Assembly (NCBI RefSeq): GCF_907164915.1
Contig: NW_025919572.1
Coordinates: 1 to 64,000 of the forward strand
Direction of reading: 5' to 3'
DNA from: Impatiens glandulifera
Taxonomy: Eukaryota > Streptophyta > Magnoliopsida > Ericales > Balsaminaceae
Length of the DNA stretch: 64,000 nt
Of the stretch, positions 35,343-48,185 are shown one piece after another. Made by a program: the position numbers and the translations under genes. Every line of letters begins with the position of its first letter. Position 1 is the stretch's first letter. The notes beneath the pieces were generated by a model that was not told the origin of the DNA, made no database searches, and saw only the letters and a program-made list of their open reading frames with translations.

Positions 35343-35968
35343 GCCGAGCCTGCAAATTCTTATTGTTGCGTATCTCAGATCTGTGATCTCCAAAATCAGG
35401 TACTTATGTATTTAGATATCAATCATAACATGTCTTAACGTGAATTAATTAATCATGTCAATTAGAACAATAATTAGTTCAAATCTTCTAAAAATAAATT
35501 ATTGTTATATGTATATTTGGTGTTGTGAAATATTTGATTTCCTTAATAATTTTGTAAAAATTAATTTAAATTACTTAACTTCTTATCATCGTCATTACAC
35601 TATGAAAATAGGTTTACGGTAATGGTTTGTTATCATTAACCTTATATATGTATTTGACTTAACTTTTAGTTAATATTATAACAATTTTTTTATTCGATTT
35701 TTTTAATTTCATAGACGTCACTTTCATAAATACGTTATTAATTAAAGAAAAACTTTTCACAAAGAACCGTTTCAAATATTAAAAATATATATTATATTAG
35801 ATTATGGTAATATTCAAATTCAAAAGTGAAGTCATCTTCTTTCAAAATATATTTACTCCTCTTTACAAATATTTTATTTTAATTTTAAAATTATAATTAT
35901 AATTTATTTTTTGAAATAAACTAATACAATATTATTGTTATTCAGACATTAACAGAACTTGAACTTTT
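35343..35968 (+). pseudogene. LBD copy C' with 200-bp deletion
   Basis: Counterpart of 13783-14631. After GCCTGCAAATTCT (35360) the sequence jumps to TATTGTTGCGT, deleting 200 bp (unit-1 positions 13801-14000). This removes nearly the whole LOB domain but leaves the last codons and the donor site. An additional deletion of about 23 bp lies in the intron. Confidence 0.85.
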
Positions 35969-37726
35969 TGTTGGGTAAAATTATTTTGACTAAGTTTTGA
36001 AATAATTTAATCACTGAGATTTTGATGATGAAATAACTTATGAGTTTTGATACAGGTGTATTGAAACAATATGTCATAAGACTTGGATCTAATGAGGGTC
36101 ATTAGACCGATTTTGGCGTTCAATGCATAAAATTAGACTTGCAGTCTAACTCATCGGAGTTAGACGTGTAGTCTAATAGACGTGTAATTAGACGGATGGT
36201 CTAATGAATGCATGGAATTAGACGTAAGTCTAATGCATATAATTAGACGTAAAGTCTAACTCATCGGAGTTAGACGTAAAGTCTAACTCATCGGAGTTAG
36301 ACGTGTAGTCTAATGAATGCACGGACTTAGACGTAAGTCTAATGCATGGAATTAGACGTACAGTCTAACTCATCGGAGTTAGACGTGTAGTCTAATGAAT
36401 GTAAAGAATTAGACGTTAGTCTAATGAATACACGGAATTAGACGTAAGTCTAATATGTTTGTAATTAGACGGGTAGTCTAATTGATATTCGGAATTAGAC
36501 GTACAGTCTAACTCATCGGAGTTAGACGTGTAGTCTAATATATTTGCAATTAGACGGGTAGTCTAATCTATGCGGAATTAGACGTGCAGTCTAACTCAGT
36601 GGAATTAGACGTGCAGTCTAATAGAATGTGAAAGTTAGACGTGCGTCTAACTCCTTCAAACAAGTCTGAGGTAGAACCGGAATTAGACGTGCAGTCTAAC
36701 TCAGTGGAGTTAGACGTGCAGTCTAATGGTTATTGGATAATTAGACGTGTAGTCTAATTAGTGAAAGTTAGACGTGCGTCTAACTCCTTCAGACAAGTCT
36801 GAGGTAGAACCGGAATTAGACGTGCAGTCTAACTCAGCGGAGTTAGACGTGCAGTCTAATGGTTATTGGATAATTAGACGTGTAGTCTAATTAGTGAAAG
36901 TTAGACGTGCGTCTAACTCCTTCAGACAAGTCTGAGGTAGAACAAGAATTAGACGTGCAGTCTAACTCAGCGGAGTTAGACGTGCAATATAATGTTTATT
37001 GGATAATTAGACGTGTAGTCTAATTAGTGAAAATTAGACATGCGTCTAACTCCTTCAGACAAGTCTGATGTAGAACCGGAATTAGACGTGCAGTCTAACT
37101 CAGTGGAGTTAGACGTGCAGTCTAATGGTTATTGGATAATTAGATGCCAGTCTAATTCTATTAGAATAGGAAGTCTAATAGACGTTTTTCTATTAGAAGG
37201 AGATGACTTATTTCATTAGACTGATTTTCACAATCCGTCTAATTGAAATACGTCTAATGGTAAGTTTAAGCAGTACGCTTGAATCTAGCATTTCACCTAC
37301 CCACGTGCTATAGCTGTACCCTACTTCGGCTCCACTTTATAGTGAAGATTAGTACAACAACTATATGTATCCAATTAAGGAATGTCACGTAAGAGAATTT
37401 TCCTCATATTACTTGTTTTGCCGGTACATCCCTGATGGAATATTCGATGCACTACCAGTGAAATACGTCCACGATCCTTGTGCTCAGAACCTGCTGTGTA
37501 CAATGGAGGCTTTCCAATGAAAGAGTGCCACTTATCATTCTTGAAGATTCGACCGTTAGCTCCTACTCAGTATTTAACAAATCTCAAGAACAACAGACAA
37601 TCTTCCTTCAACAAGTACAACTGATAGCCTTATAAATTCTGCCGAAAAAACAAGCAATCTGATTTTGCGGAGAGAGAAACTACTCAATCATCTTGCTTAC
37701 TGAACTGTGAAGCTTCTTTCTGATTG
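35969..37726 (+). repeat. Outer element 5' LTR, left part, duplicate
   Basis: Counterpart of 14632-16311 but 78 bp longer because of additional dyad-array units. It ends with the target pentamer GATTG at 37722-37726. Confidence 0.85.
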
Positions 37727-39928
37727 TGTTGGGTCAAATTATTTTGACTAAGTGTTGAAATAATTTACCCACTGATATTTTGATGATGAAATAATTTATG
37801 TGTTTTGATACACGTGTATTAAGACAACATATCTATAGACTTGGATCTAATGAGTTTCATTAGACCGATTTTGATCTCCATTTGCATTAAGTTAGACGCA
37901 AGTCTAATGAAATTAGACGCTTAGTCTAACTCAACGGAGTTAGACGAAGTAGTCTAATAGAAGCATGAATTAGACGAACAGTCTAACTCATCGGAGTTAG
38001 ACGTGTAAGTCTAATAGACGTGTAAAGAATTAGATGGGTAGTCTAATGAATACACGGAATTAGACGTAAGTCTAATAGAATTAGACGAACAGTTTAACTC
38101 ATCGGAGTTAGACGTGTAAGTCTAATAGATGTAAAGAATTAGACGAGTAGTCTACTGAATACACGGAATTAGACGTGAATCTAATAGAATTAGACGTACA
38201 GTCTAACTCATCGGAGTTAGACGTGTAAGTCTAATAGACGTAAAGAATTAGACGGGTAGTCTAATGAATACACGGAATTAGACGTAAGTCTAATAGAATT
38301 AGACGAATAGTCTAACTCATCGGAGTTAGACGTGTAAGTCTAATAAATGTAAAGAATTAGACGGGTAGTCTAATGAATACACGGAATTAGACGTGAGTCT
38401 AATAGAATTAGACGTACAATCTAACTCATCGGAGTTAAACGTGTAATCTAATAGACGTAAAGAATTAGACGGGTAGTCTAATGAATACGCGGAATTAGAC
38501 GGGCTGTCTAATTAATGAAAGTTAGACGTGGATCTAACTCCTTCAGACAAGTCTGAGGTAGAACCGGAATTAGACGTGGTAGTCTAACTTAGTGGAGTTA
38601 GACGTACCAGTCTAATGGTTATTAGAATTAGACAGGTTGTCTAATTATTGAATGTTAGACGTGGGTCTAACTCCTTCAGACCAGTTTGAGGTAGAACCGG
38701 AATTAGACGTGGTAGTTTAACTCAGTGGAGTTAGACGTACTAGTCTAATGGTTATTAGAATTAGACGGGTTGTCTAATTATTGAAAGTTAGACGTGGGTC
38801 TAACTCCTTCAGACAAGTCTGAGGTAGAACCGGTATTAGACGTGGTAGTCTAACTCAGTGGAGTTAGACGTACACGTCTAATGGTTATTTGTATTATACA
38901 CGAGTCTAAGTACATTAGACCAGGCGGTCTAATAGACGCTTTTCATCAGAAAGAGTTGACTTATTTCATTAGACTTATCCTTTTAACTGAAATACGTCTA
39001 ATGCTCTGATTCAAGCAGTACGCTTGAATCTAGCATTTCTCCTACCCACGTGCTATAGTTGTACCCTACTTCTGCTCCACTTTCTTTTGAAGATTAGTAC
39101 AACAGCTATATGCCTCCAATCAAAGAATGCCACGTAAGAGAATTTTCCTCACATTACCCGTTTTGCAGGTACATCCCTGATGGAATATTCGGCGCACTAC
39201 CAGCTTGGTACGACCACAATCGTTGTGCTCAGAGTCTGCTGTGTACAATGGAGGCTTTCCAATGGAAGAGCGCCACGTTTCATTCTTGAAGATTCGACTG
39301 TTAGCTTCTTATCAGTATTTAACCAATCCTTAGAGCAACGGACGAAGCACTGGACATACCGAACTGACTGAACAAGCATTCTGATTTTGTAGAGAGAGAC
39401 TACTCAATCATCTTGCTTACTGAACTCATTCTTAAAGTTTTTTTTTCTGATTGTACTGTGCGTGAATCGAGAGAGAGACCTAGAATCAAAACACCATTAG
39501 CTGAGTGATATTCTTCATCTTCTTGTAATTGAACAGAAAGTGTTCTGTTCAATAGTGAGCTAAGTGTGTGTGTAAACTGTATTTGATTCTCATCATATAG
39601 TGAATTCTTCCAGTGGTTGGAAGAAGGGGTGACGTAGGAGAGTTTCTCCGAACATCCATAAACAAACTGTTGTGTTCTTCATTTTCTGTCATCTTTTCAT
39701 CTTTCATCTTGTGCTTCAAACCCAAGTAAACAATTCCGCCTTGAATCCGTTTCAAGTGTTTACACAAGTTTGTGTAGAATAGAAAGCGAATTAAATCCCT
39801 AACAGGATTTCTTTCAAGCTGTTTTTCATAAGCCTTCATCCTTAGCCAGACCCCCGTCTCTAACGATAAAGCCGATCCTATCAATTGGTATCAGAGCCCT
39901 GTTTCTATTCTCAAGCCTTTTCTGAAAG

Positions 39929-40468
39929 ATGTCGAACATACCCAAAGATGACAGCGCTACAGCCATTCCAACTTTCTCTCGCGAAAACTACATTGCTTGG
40001 AAGAAAAGAGTTCGTGCTCATCTCTTTTCTCTTCATGATGACATGTGGAGTGTTGTCACTAAAGGTCCTATCAAGATTGATAAGGAGAAGGCCGACTGGA
40101 CTGCTAAAGAAAAGAGGCAGAACAACCTCAACAACATGGCTCTTGATGTTCTGTACAGATCTCTTGATGACAGCATGTTCAACTACATCATCGAATGTGA
40201 CACTGCCAAAGAGGTCTGGGACAGACTCACTCAACTGTGTGAGGGCAACGAGCAGACCAAGGAAAATAAGATCATGGTTGCCACTCAACAGTTCGACAGC
40301 TTCAAAATGTGTCCTAGTAAAACAATGAACGATTTCGACACCAGATTCAGCAAGATCGTCTCCTCTCTGTCCATCTTAGGCAAGACCTATCGCAACCGGG
40401 AGCTTGCTATCAAGGTCATGCGTGCTCTTCCAAGGGAATGGGACATAAAGACTATGGCGATGAGAGAA
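39929..40468 (+). pseudogene. gag: gag of the inner element, duplicate, cut by the gap
   Basis: The first 180 codons match the gag at 18297 with a few substitutions (for example E to K after SVVT). They cover the UBN2-type region to the codons for TMAMRE, where the N run begins. Any frame drawn through the Ns into 40569 is artificial, because the sequence there is LTR. Confidence 0.85.
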
Positions 40469-40568
40469 NNNNNNNNNNNNNNNNNNNNNNNNNNNNNNNN
40501 NNNNNNNNNNNNNNNNNNNNNNNNNNNNNNNNNNNNNNNNNNNNNNNNNNNNNNNNNNNNNNNNNNNN
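40469..40568. other. Assembly gap (100 N)
   Basis: Exactly 100 N join gag sequence equivalent to 18836 with LTR sequence equivalent to 25944, so about 7.1 kb of expected element is unrepresented. The fixed length suggests a placeholder of unknown true size. Confidence 0.98.
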
Positions 40569-41354
40569 TAGTACAACAGCTATATGCATTCAATCAAGGA
40601 ATGCCACGTAAGAGAATTTTCCTCACATTACCCGTTTTGCAGGTACATCCCTGATGGAATATTCGGCGCACTACCAGCTTGGTACGGCCACGATCGTTGT
40701 GCTCAGAGTCTGCTGTGTACAATGGAGGCTTTCCAATGGAAGAGCGCCACGTTTCATTCTTGAAGATTCGACCGTTAGCTTCTAATCAGTATTTAACCAA
40801 TCCTTAGAGCATCGGACGAAGCACTGGACATACCGAACTGATTGAACAAGCATTCTGATTTTGCAGAGAGAGACTACTCAATCATCTTGCTTATTGAACT
40901 CATTCTTGAAGCTTTTTTTTATTGTACTATGTGTGAATCGAGAGAGAGTGCTAGAATCAAAACACCATTAGCTGAGTGATATTCTTCATCTTCTTGTAAT
41001 TGAACAGAAAGTGTTCTGTTCAATAGTGAGCTAAGTGTGTGTGTAAACTGTATTTGATTCTCATCATATAGTGAATCCTTCCGGTGGTTGGAAGAAGGGG
41101 TGACGTAGGAAAGTTTCTCCGAACATCCATAAACAAATTGTTGTGTTCTTCATTTTCTGTCATCTTTTCATCTTTCATCTTGTGCTTCCAACCCAAGTAA
41201 ACAATTCCGCCTTGAATCCGTTTCAAGTGTTTACACAAGTTTGCTTAGAATAGAAAACGAATTAAATCCCTAACAGGATTTCTTTCAAACTGTTTTTCAT
41301 AAGCCTTCATCCTTAGTCAGACCCCCGTCTCTAACGATAAAGCCGATCCTATCA

Positions 41355-41761
41355 GATTGTACTGTGTGTGAATCAAGAGAGAGCTAGAATCAAAACACCT
41401 TTAGCTGAGTGATATTCTTCATTTTGTAATTGAATAGAAAGTGTTCTGTTCAATAGTGAGCTAAGTGTGTGTGTAAACCTTATTTGATTCTAATCATATT
41501 ATAGTGAATCCTTCCGGTGGTTGGAAGAATGGGGTGACGTATGAGAGTTTCTCCGAAAATCCATTAACAAACTGTTGTGTTCTTCATTTCTGTCATCTTT
41601 TCATATTTCATCTTGTGCTTCAAACCCAAGTAAACAATTCCGCCTTGAATACGTTTCAAGTGTTTACACAAGTTTGCGTAGAATATAAAGCGAATTAAAT
41701 CCCTAACAGGATTTCCTTCAAACCGTTTTTCATAAGCCTTCATCATTAGCCGATCCTATCA
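41355..41761 (+). repeat. Outer element 5' LTR, right part, duplicate
   Basis: Counterpart of 26729-27135. The primer site TGGTATCAGAGCC follows at 41764-41776. Confidence 0.85.
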
Positions 41762-41810
41762 ATTGGTATCAGAGCCTTGTTTCTATTATCAAGCATCAAG
41801 AACTCGAAGC

Positions 41811-42990
41811 ATGTCTATCATCAATGAAATTCCTCTTCTGTCAAGGGACAACTACGAATGTTGGATGATAAGAATGCAAGCTCACTTGGCTGCTATTGAC
41901 TATGATATGTGGAGTGTTATTACCGACGGTCCCATAAAGATTTAAAGCCAAGAAGTGAGTGGACTACTGAAGAAAAGGTGACCAACAACCTGGATAATAT
42001 TGCTAAGAATATTCTGTACCAGTCACTCAACATGAATATGTTTTGTGAGATCAAGTCCTGTTCCACTGCAAAAGAGATATGGGATAAGTTCAATCAGATC
42101 TACGGTGCAAACTCTCAAGCAAAGAAGAACCAGAAAGCATTCATTTGCAGTCAGAACAAGTGCAGATGGGCTGACAGCGATATAGAGGAGTCTCCTGCCG
42201 AAAAAGAGAATGAAGTTGTCACATGTCTGATGGCAGATGACCAATCTAAGGTAAATGATATCTCTGCACCAGAATTTACCAACGAGGAGTTAACTAATGC
42301 ACTCAATGAAATGTCTATTGAGTACAAGAAGTTAGCTGACTCTTTTTATGAAATGAAAGTTAAATATGAATCAACTGTTCTTTCTTCAAACCAAGAATCT
42401 GAACCAAATATTTTTGATGAAAACTTAACAGAGATCTCATCTGAAAATGAGATGCTCAAAGAACAGATTCAAATTCTTTCATCTGAAAACAAGAGATTAA
42501 ACTATATAGTCAGTGCATGGACAAGATCAAGAGATGCTGTCAAATATCAGACCAGCATGTTAAACCTGCTAGATCTAGATCCGGATTGGGATATGACAGC
42601 AATGACCTTAATCTGTCCTGCAAAAAGTCAAATCCTCCAACTGACAAGTTTAAGCCTATAAAATTTGACAAAAGAGATATGACTAACAATGAATCTAATC
42701 CTATTCATGAAGAAGTTGCTTTCAAAAATGAAATAGTTTATGTTCCACCGACTATTAGCTGGCTTAAGAATAAGCTAGAAAAAGCTAATAAGTCTGGCAA
42801 TTTAAAACCTGACTCTAAGTCAAGGAGTTTTAAAAGAAAACCTTCTTCAAAAGTTAAAGGATCTGTGGCTAGCAGAAAGTCGTCTGCTAAGTAAAAAACA
42901 TACGCATTAATCACGGCACAAAATGGGAAATCCATTAGAATAACTCAAATATGTATTCCTAAGGGACTGATTGACCGAGGACTCAATTAA
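41811..42990 (+). pseudogene. gag: gag of the outer element, duplicate
   Basis: Counterpart of 27185-28365 with the same frameshift after GPIKI and the same central deletion. It also has an extra 1-bp deletion near 42560 (AGCATGTTAAACC versus AGCATGTTGAAACC), which splits the coiled-coil/basic-tail frame and arose after the duplication. Confidence 0.8.
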
Positions 42991-43029
42991 AGGTGGATAC
43001 CAAAAGATTTTAAATATTTATTTATGTAG

Positions 43030-44307
43030 GTACAAATAAACGAAGGACTGGAGAAATCTGTATGGTATCTTGATAGCGGATGTTCCAGACATATGATAGG
43101 AAACAAACGACTTCTCACGGATATATATCAGATTGCTCGGGACTTAAGATCACATTTGGTGATAACAAGAAAGGTAAGACCATGGGTAAGGGTAAGATTA
43201 TCCATGGTAACCTAACTATTAATGACGTGTTGCTTATTGACAATCTGTGCTATAATTTAATCAGCATTAGTCAATTATGTGATAATGGTTTGTCAGTAGA
43301 CTTTAAAACTCATGCATGTTTAGTTAAAGACCAAGATGGAAACATTTTATTTACTGGAAGTAGAGTAGGAAACATATAAATTTAATTGGCAAAAAGAAAC
43401 TTCAGATCCTATGTGCATGATTGCCAAGAATGACCAGAAATGGTTATGGCATAAACGTTTGAACCATTTAAATTTTAAAACCATCAACAACATTTGTTCA
43501 AACAATTTAGTTATTGGTTTGCCCAAACTTCAGTTTTCAAAGGACAAGATATGCACTGCTTGCCATTTAGGCAAACATGGCAGATCATCGTTCAAAAGCA
43601 AAGGGAAATCACAATCCAGCCGTAACCTAGAACTTTTGCATATGGATCTTTTTGGTCCAATTCCTGTAAAACGTATAGGAGGAATGAGATTTGCCTTAAT
43701 TGTTATCGATGACTTTTCTCGTTTTACATAGGTTGCATTTTTACCATCAAAAGATAAAACTGTTGCTAAACGTATTCTTAAATACTTAAAGGGAACTCAA
43801 AATGTGGGACTGTGGTATCCGAAGGATTCCAGTTTCAATTTAATTAGTTTCTCAGATGCAGATTATGCAGGGTGCAAAATTGATATAAAGAGCACAAGTG
43901 GAACTTGTCAATTCCTTGGAGATCGTCTAATCACATGGTTCAGCAAGAAGCAGACGTCGGTCGCCACGTCTACAGCTGAAGCAGAGTATCTTGTAGCTGG
44001 TAGTTGTTGTTCTCAAGTTCTTTGGATTCAACAACAGCTCAAAGACAATGGGATTGAGGCTGATGAATCTCCTATTTTCTGCGACAACACAAATGTTATC
44101 GCTATCTCCTACAATCCAGTTCTGCACTCTCGGACAAAGCATATTGAAATCAGGCATCACTTCATCCGAGAACACGTCAATCAGAAGCAAATTCGTCTTG
44201 AATATGTTCCTACAGATCAACAAACTACATACATTTTCAAGAAACCCCTACCAGAAGCTAAGTTTTCTCACTTTAGAAACATGCTAGGTCTTGTTGATCT
44301 TGATTGA
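43030..44307 (+). pseudogene. pol: pol remnant of the outer element, duplicate
   Basis: Counterpart of 28405-29682. The integrase-finger to RNase H frame is now interrupted by TAG at 43729-43731, where unit 1 has TGG (SRFTW). The RNase H part remains open (43804-44307). Confidence 0.85.
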
Positions 44308-45062
44308 TGTGATTACGTGCATAAATTAAGGTGGAATGTATTGTTCAAAGCAAAACTGAACAGATATGAAAGACGGAGATCTTAATTTGTCCTAGAGATT
44401 TAGAGTTTTGAGAATCACAACTACTTAGACGAACGTCTACCTTAGCAGTTTCATCTTCGTATGAAATCATTGTCTTGGTTTTTCTAACATGCTTGGTTAG
44501 ACGGATGCGTCTAATAGACGTTAGACGTTTTTACGTCATGAGCAAGAGGATGTTCACGTCTAACTAGACACGCGTGTCTCACGTGATGTTATTACATAAT
44601 TAGACGTACACGTCTAATAAACTGATTTTCAAAAGGAAGTTGAAAATGTGAAAAGGAGAATAAACGTCTAACTACTGATGTAACTAGACTCTTCATCTTC
44701 TGGCTATTTGGACAGCTGTGTTTTAATGATTTCTGATCAAGTTTATTTTTCCCGTTGAAAAATAAAATCAGTCATTCCTTAAAAGAATTGAAGACACGTG
44801 TGTCTCAATATGAAAGGAATGACTAATATTTTTGACAACTTTTGTTTGTACACTTAGTATTAAACGTTCTATTTCATGCTAACATTAAATGTTGTGTATT
44901 GGGAACTGTCTTTTGAAGTTCTTGACGGTAGGAATAATCATTAGTTATCTCCTACATGATTAAACCTTGATATTTATAGGGTTATTCATTCCAAAGATTA
45001 AAGTTCCTCGAAACTTTTCTATATCTCTAGAATTCGAATCTTTTAAACCCTTGTTCATCAAA
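44308..45062 (+). other. Spacer with dyads, duplicate
   Basis: Counterpart of 29683-30437. Palindromes at about 44425-44690 include TTAGACGTACACGTCTAA. Confidence 0.75.
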
Positions 45063-45820
45063 ATGACATTCTTCTATCCAAAGTCGATTCAAGTGGACTT
45101 TCAATCCGTATCCACACTCCAATCTCCAGGAATGCATAGGATGTTCAAATCGCTAAAAGCTTCTGGGTTGAGAAGACTCCTCACCCCTCATGAAACCTAT
45201 CACGAACAGTTAGTTAACGAATTTTTCGAAACCGCGGATTCTATCAGGATAATGTTATTGTCGGAGCAGTAATGAGCCAGATGGTCTATTTTACTGAAGA
45301 ATCTTTTGGTACATTTTTCCATCTCTCAAAAGAAGGTATTGATGATTTCTCAACCACTCCTCCTAATCTAAGGATTACAATGATGAAGGTCTTTTTTGAT
45401 TCCCCTCTAGTAGACATTCATGGAAAGAAAAACCTCCTGAAGGTTGAATATGCTCTCTTAAGAGATATCATATCGAAATCCCTTCTGTCTACAGAAACTT
45501 CTTACAAGTATTGTACGAAGATTTTTCAGATAATGGTGGCTATCACCAGGGGTGTTCCTGTGAACTAGACAAACTTCCTCTTCGGGAATCTTGTCAGAAT
45601 GGTTGTTGCTCGGAAAAAGATTTTCGGCTTTGATGGTCCTCTCAGCTCTCTTCTTTGTTTCCTCCTAAACGAACCCGGTAAGAGCATTCCTCTTCCGTCT
45701 AAGATTCTGAACTACCAGAAAGTGGTAGATTATATTCAAAGGGTGGAAACGCTTAAGTCTAAGAAAAGGAAAAGAGAAGACTCCAACTCCCCTCTAACTG
45801 CAGTCTTAGAGATCTCCTAG
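45063..45820 (+). pseudogene. Short ORF3 of the outer element, duplicate
   Basis: Counterpart of 30438-31195 with the same frameshift and internal TAG, so both lesions predate the duplication. A few substitutions are present (for example CP to YP near the start). Confidence 0.75.
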
Positions 45821-46122
45821 GTTAAAGTCTATTCTCTCTAGAAGTTATGATTAGGAAGAAGAAGAAGATTATAATAGAGATTATCTTCATTTAAGGTGAA
45901 AGTTTTTGAAACATGTGTTTTAATATTTTGATGTTAACTTGTTTTAGTTATTTTTTAGAACAATGTTTTGTGTGTTTCTTCTGAAAACACTCATGTTTGA
46001 CTGATTATTCACGTGATATCTTTATATGATTAGTGAACAAGGTTTCTGTCTATTTATATGATGAATGCATGCTTTGATATATGTATGCAGGTTTGGAATT
46101 TCTTCATAAAAAAGGGGGAAAT

Positions 46123-47862
46123 TGTTGGGTCAAATTATTTTGACTAAGTGTTGAAATAATTTAACCACTGAGATTTTGATGATGAAATAACTTATGAGTT
46201 TTGATACAGGTGTATTGAAAAAATATGTCATAAGACTTGGATCTAATGAGGGTCATTAGACCGATTTTGGCGTTCAATGCATAAAATTAGACTTGCAGTC
46301 TAACTCATCGGAGTTAGACGTGTAGTCTAATAAACGTGTAGGTAGACGGATGGTCTAATGAATGCACGGAATTAGACGTAAGTCTAATGCATATAATTAG
46401 ATGTATAGTCTAACTCATCGGAGTTAGACGTGTAGTCTAATGAATGCACGAAATTAGACGTAAGTCTAATGCATGGAATTAGACGTACAGTCTAACTCAT
46501 CGGAGTTAGACGTGTAGTCTAATGAATGTAAATAATTAGACGTTAGTCTAATGAATACACGGAATTAGACGTAAGTCTAATATGTTTGTAATTAGACGGG
46601 TAGTCTAATTGATATTCGGAATTAGACGTATAGTCTAACTCATCAAAGTTAGACATGTAGTCTAATATATTTGCAATTAGACGGGTAGTCTAATCTATGC
46701 GGAATTAGACGTGCAGTCTAACTCAGTGGAGTTAGACGTGCAGTCTAATAGAATGTGAAAGTTAGACGTGTGTCTAAATCCTTCAGACAAGTCTGAGGTA
46801 AAACCGGAATTAGACGTGCAGTCTAACTCAGTGGAGTTAGACGTGCAGTCTAATGGTTATTGGATAATTAGACGTGTAGTCTAATTAGTGAAAGTTAGAC
46901 GTGCGTCTAACTCCTTCAGACAAGTCTGAGGTAGAACCAGAATTAGACGTGCAGTCTAACTCAGCGGAGTTAGACGTGCAGTCTAATGGTTATTGGATAA
47001 TTAGACGTGTTGTCTAATTAGTGAAAGTTAGACGTGCATCTAACTCCTTCAGACAAGTCTGAGGTAGAACCGGAATTAGACGTGCAGTCTAACTCAGCGG
47101 AGTTAGACGTGCAGTCTAATGGTTATTGGATAACTAGACGTGTAGTCTAATTAGTGAAAGTTAGACATGCGTCTAACTCCTTCAGACAAGTCTGAGGTAG
47201 AACCGGAATTAGACGTGCAGTCTAACTCAGTGGAGTTAGACGTGCAGTCTAATGGTTATTGGATAATTAGACGCAAGTCTAATTCTATTAGACCAGGAGG
47301 TCTAATAGACGTGTTTCTATTAGAAGGAGATGACTTATTTCATTAGTCTGATTTTCACAATTCGTCTAACTGAAATACGTCTAATGCTCAGTTTAAGTAG
47401 TACGCTTGAATGTAGCATTTCATCTACCCACGTGCTATATTTGTACCCTACTTCTGCTCCACTTTCTAGTGAAGATTAGTACAACAACTATATGCATCCA
47501 ATCAAGGAATGCCACGTAAGATAATTTTCCTCACATTACTTGTTTTGCAGGTACATCCCTGATGGAATATTCGGCGCACTACCAGGGATGTACGGCCACG
47601 ATCCTTGTACTTATAACCTGTTGTGTACAATGGAGGCTTTCCAATGGAAGAGTGCCACGACAATCTGTCTTTAACAAGCACAACTGCTAGCCTTACGAAT
47701 TCTGCCGAAAAAACAAGCAATCTGATTTTGCAGAGAGAGAAACTACTCAATCATCTTGCTTACTGAACTGTGAAGCTTCTTTCTGATTGTACTGTGTGTA
47801 AATCAAGAGAGAGCTAGAATCAAAACACCTTTAGCTGAATGATATTTTTCATCTTGTAATTT
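46123..47862 (+). repeat. Outer element 3' LTR, right end deleted
   Basis: It starts TGTTGGGTCAAATTA after the polypurine tract (46107-46122). It has the dyad array, then the unique region with an internal deletion of about 65 bp near 47658 that removes the CAGTATTTAAC string. It breaks near 47862 (CATCTTGTAATTT) and joins the upstream flank of LBD-D, so the final few hundred bp of the LTR, the target duplication and LBD-C exon 2 have been deleted. Confidence 0.85.
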
Positions 47863-48185
47863 AACTTTATAAAAGTAAAATAAAATAAAAGATATAATTA
47901 TATTTTTTTAATTAATAAATTAATTTATGGTTGAAATATAGATGATTTGATATTATTTTTTATTGAAAAGCTCCCCCCAAAAAATTATAAATAATTAATG
48001 TTTAACTACAACATTAATTAAAAAAATTTTCCCTATTACTCCACTTTACAAAAATAAGAACTCTACCAACTCTCCCATTACAAATAATTTTTTTTAATCT
48101 AAAAAAATACACTTATAAATTCAATTATTGTTATCCTAAATTTTTACCAAAAAAACACTCCCATTACAAATAATTTTTTTTAATA

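Larger units (their letters stand above)
37727..41354 (+). mobile_element. Inner element, duplicate, collapsed by the assembly gap
   Basis: 5' LTR 37727-39883 (2157 bp, 217 bp longer than in unit 1), primer site 39886-39898, start of gag, the N gap, then the last 786 bp of the 3' LTR (40569-41354) and GATTG at 41355-41359. ORF3 is not represented. Confidence 0.85.
32741..47396. repeat. Segmental tandem duplication, unit 2, with assembly gap
   Basis: Near-identical by eye to 11182-32740. The junction at 32739-32744 shares TTAA with both parental sites. Unit 2 keeps the continuation of the outer 3' LTR to its right, as expected for a true tandem duplication. The interval 18837-25943 of unit 1 has no counterpart and corresponds to the N run. 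Confidence 0.9.

Noticed and set aside
40376..40654. ORFs translated through the N run
   Set aside because: The sequence on the two sides of the gap is gag and LTR respectively. The joined frame is an artefact.
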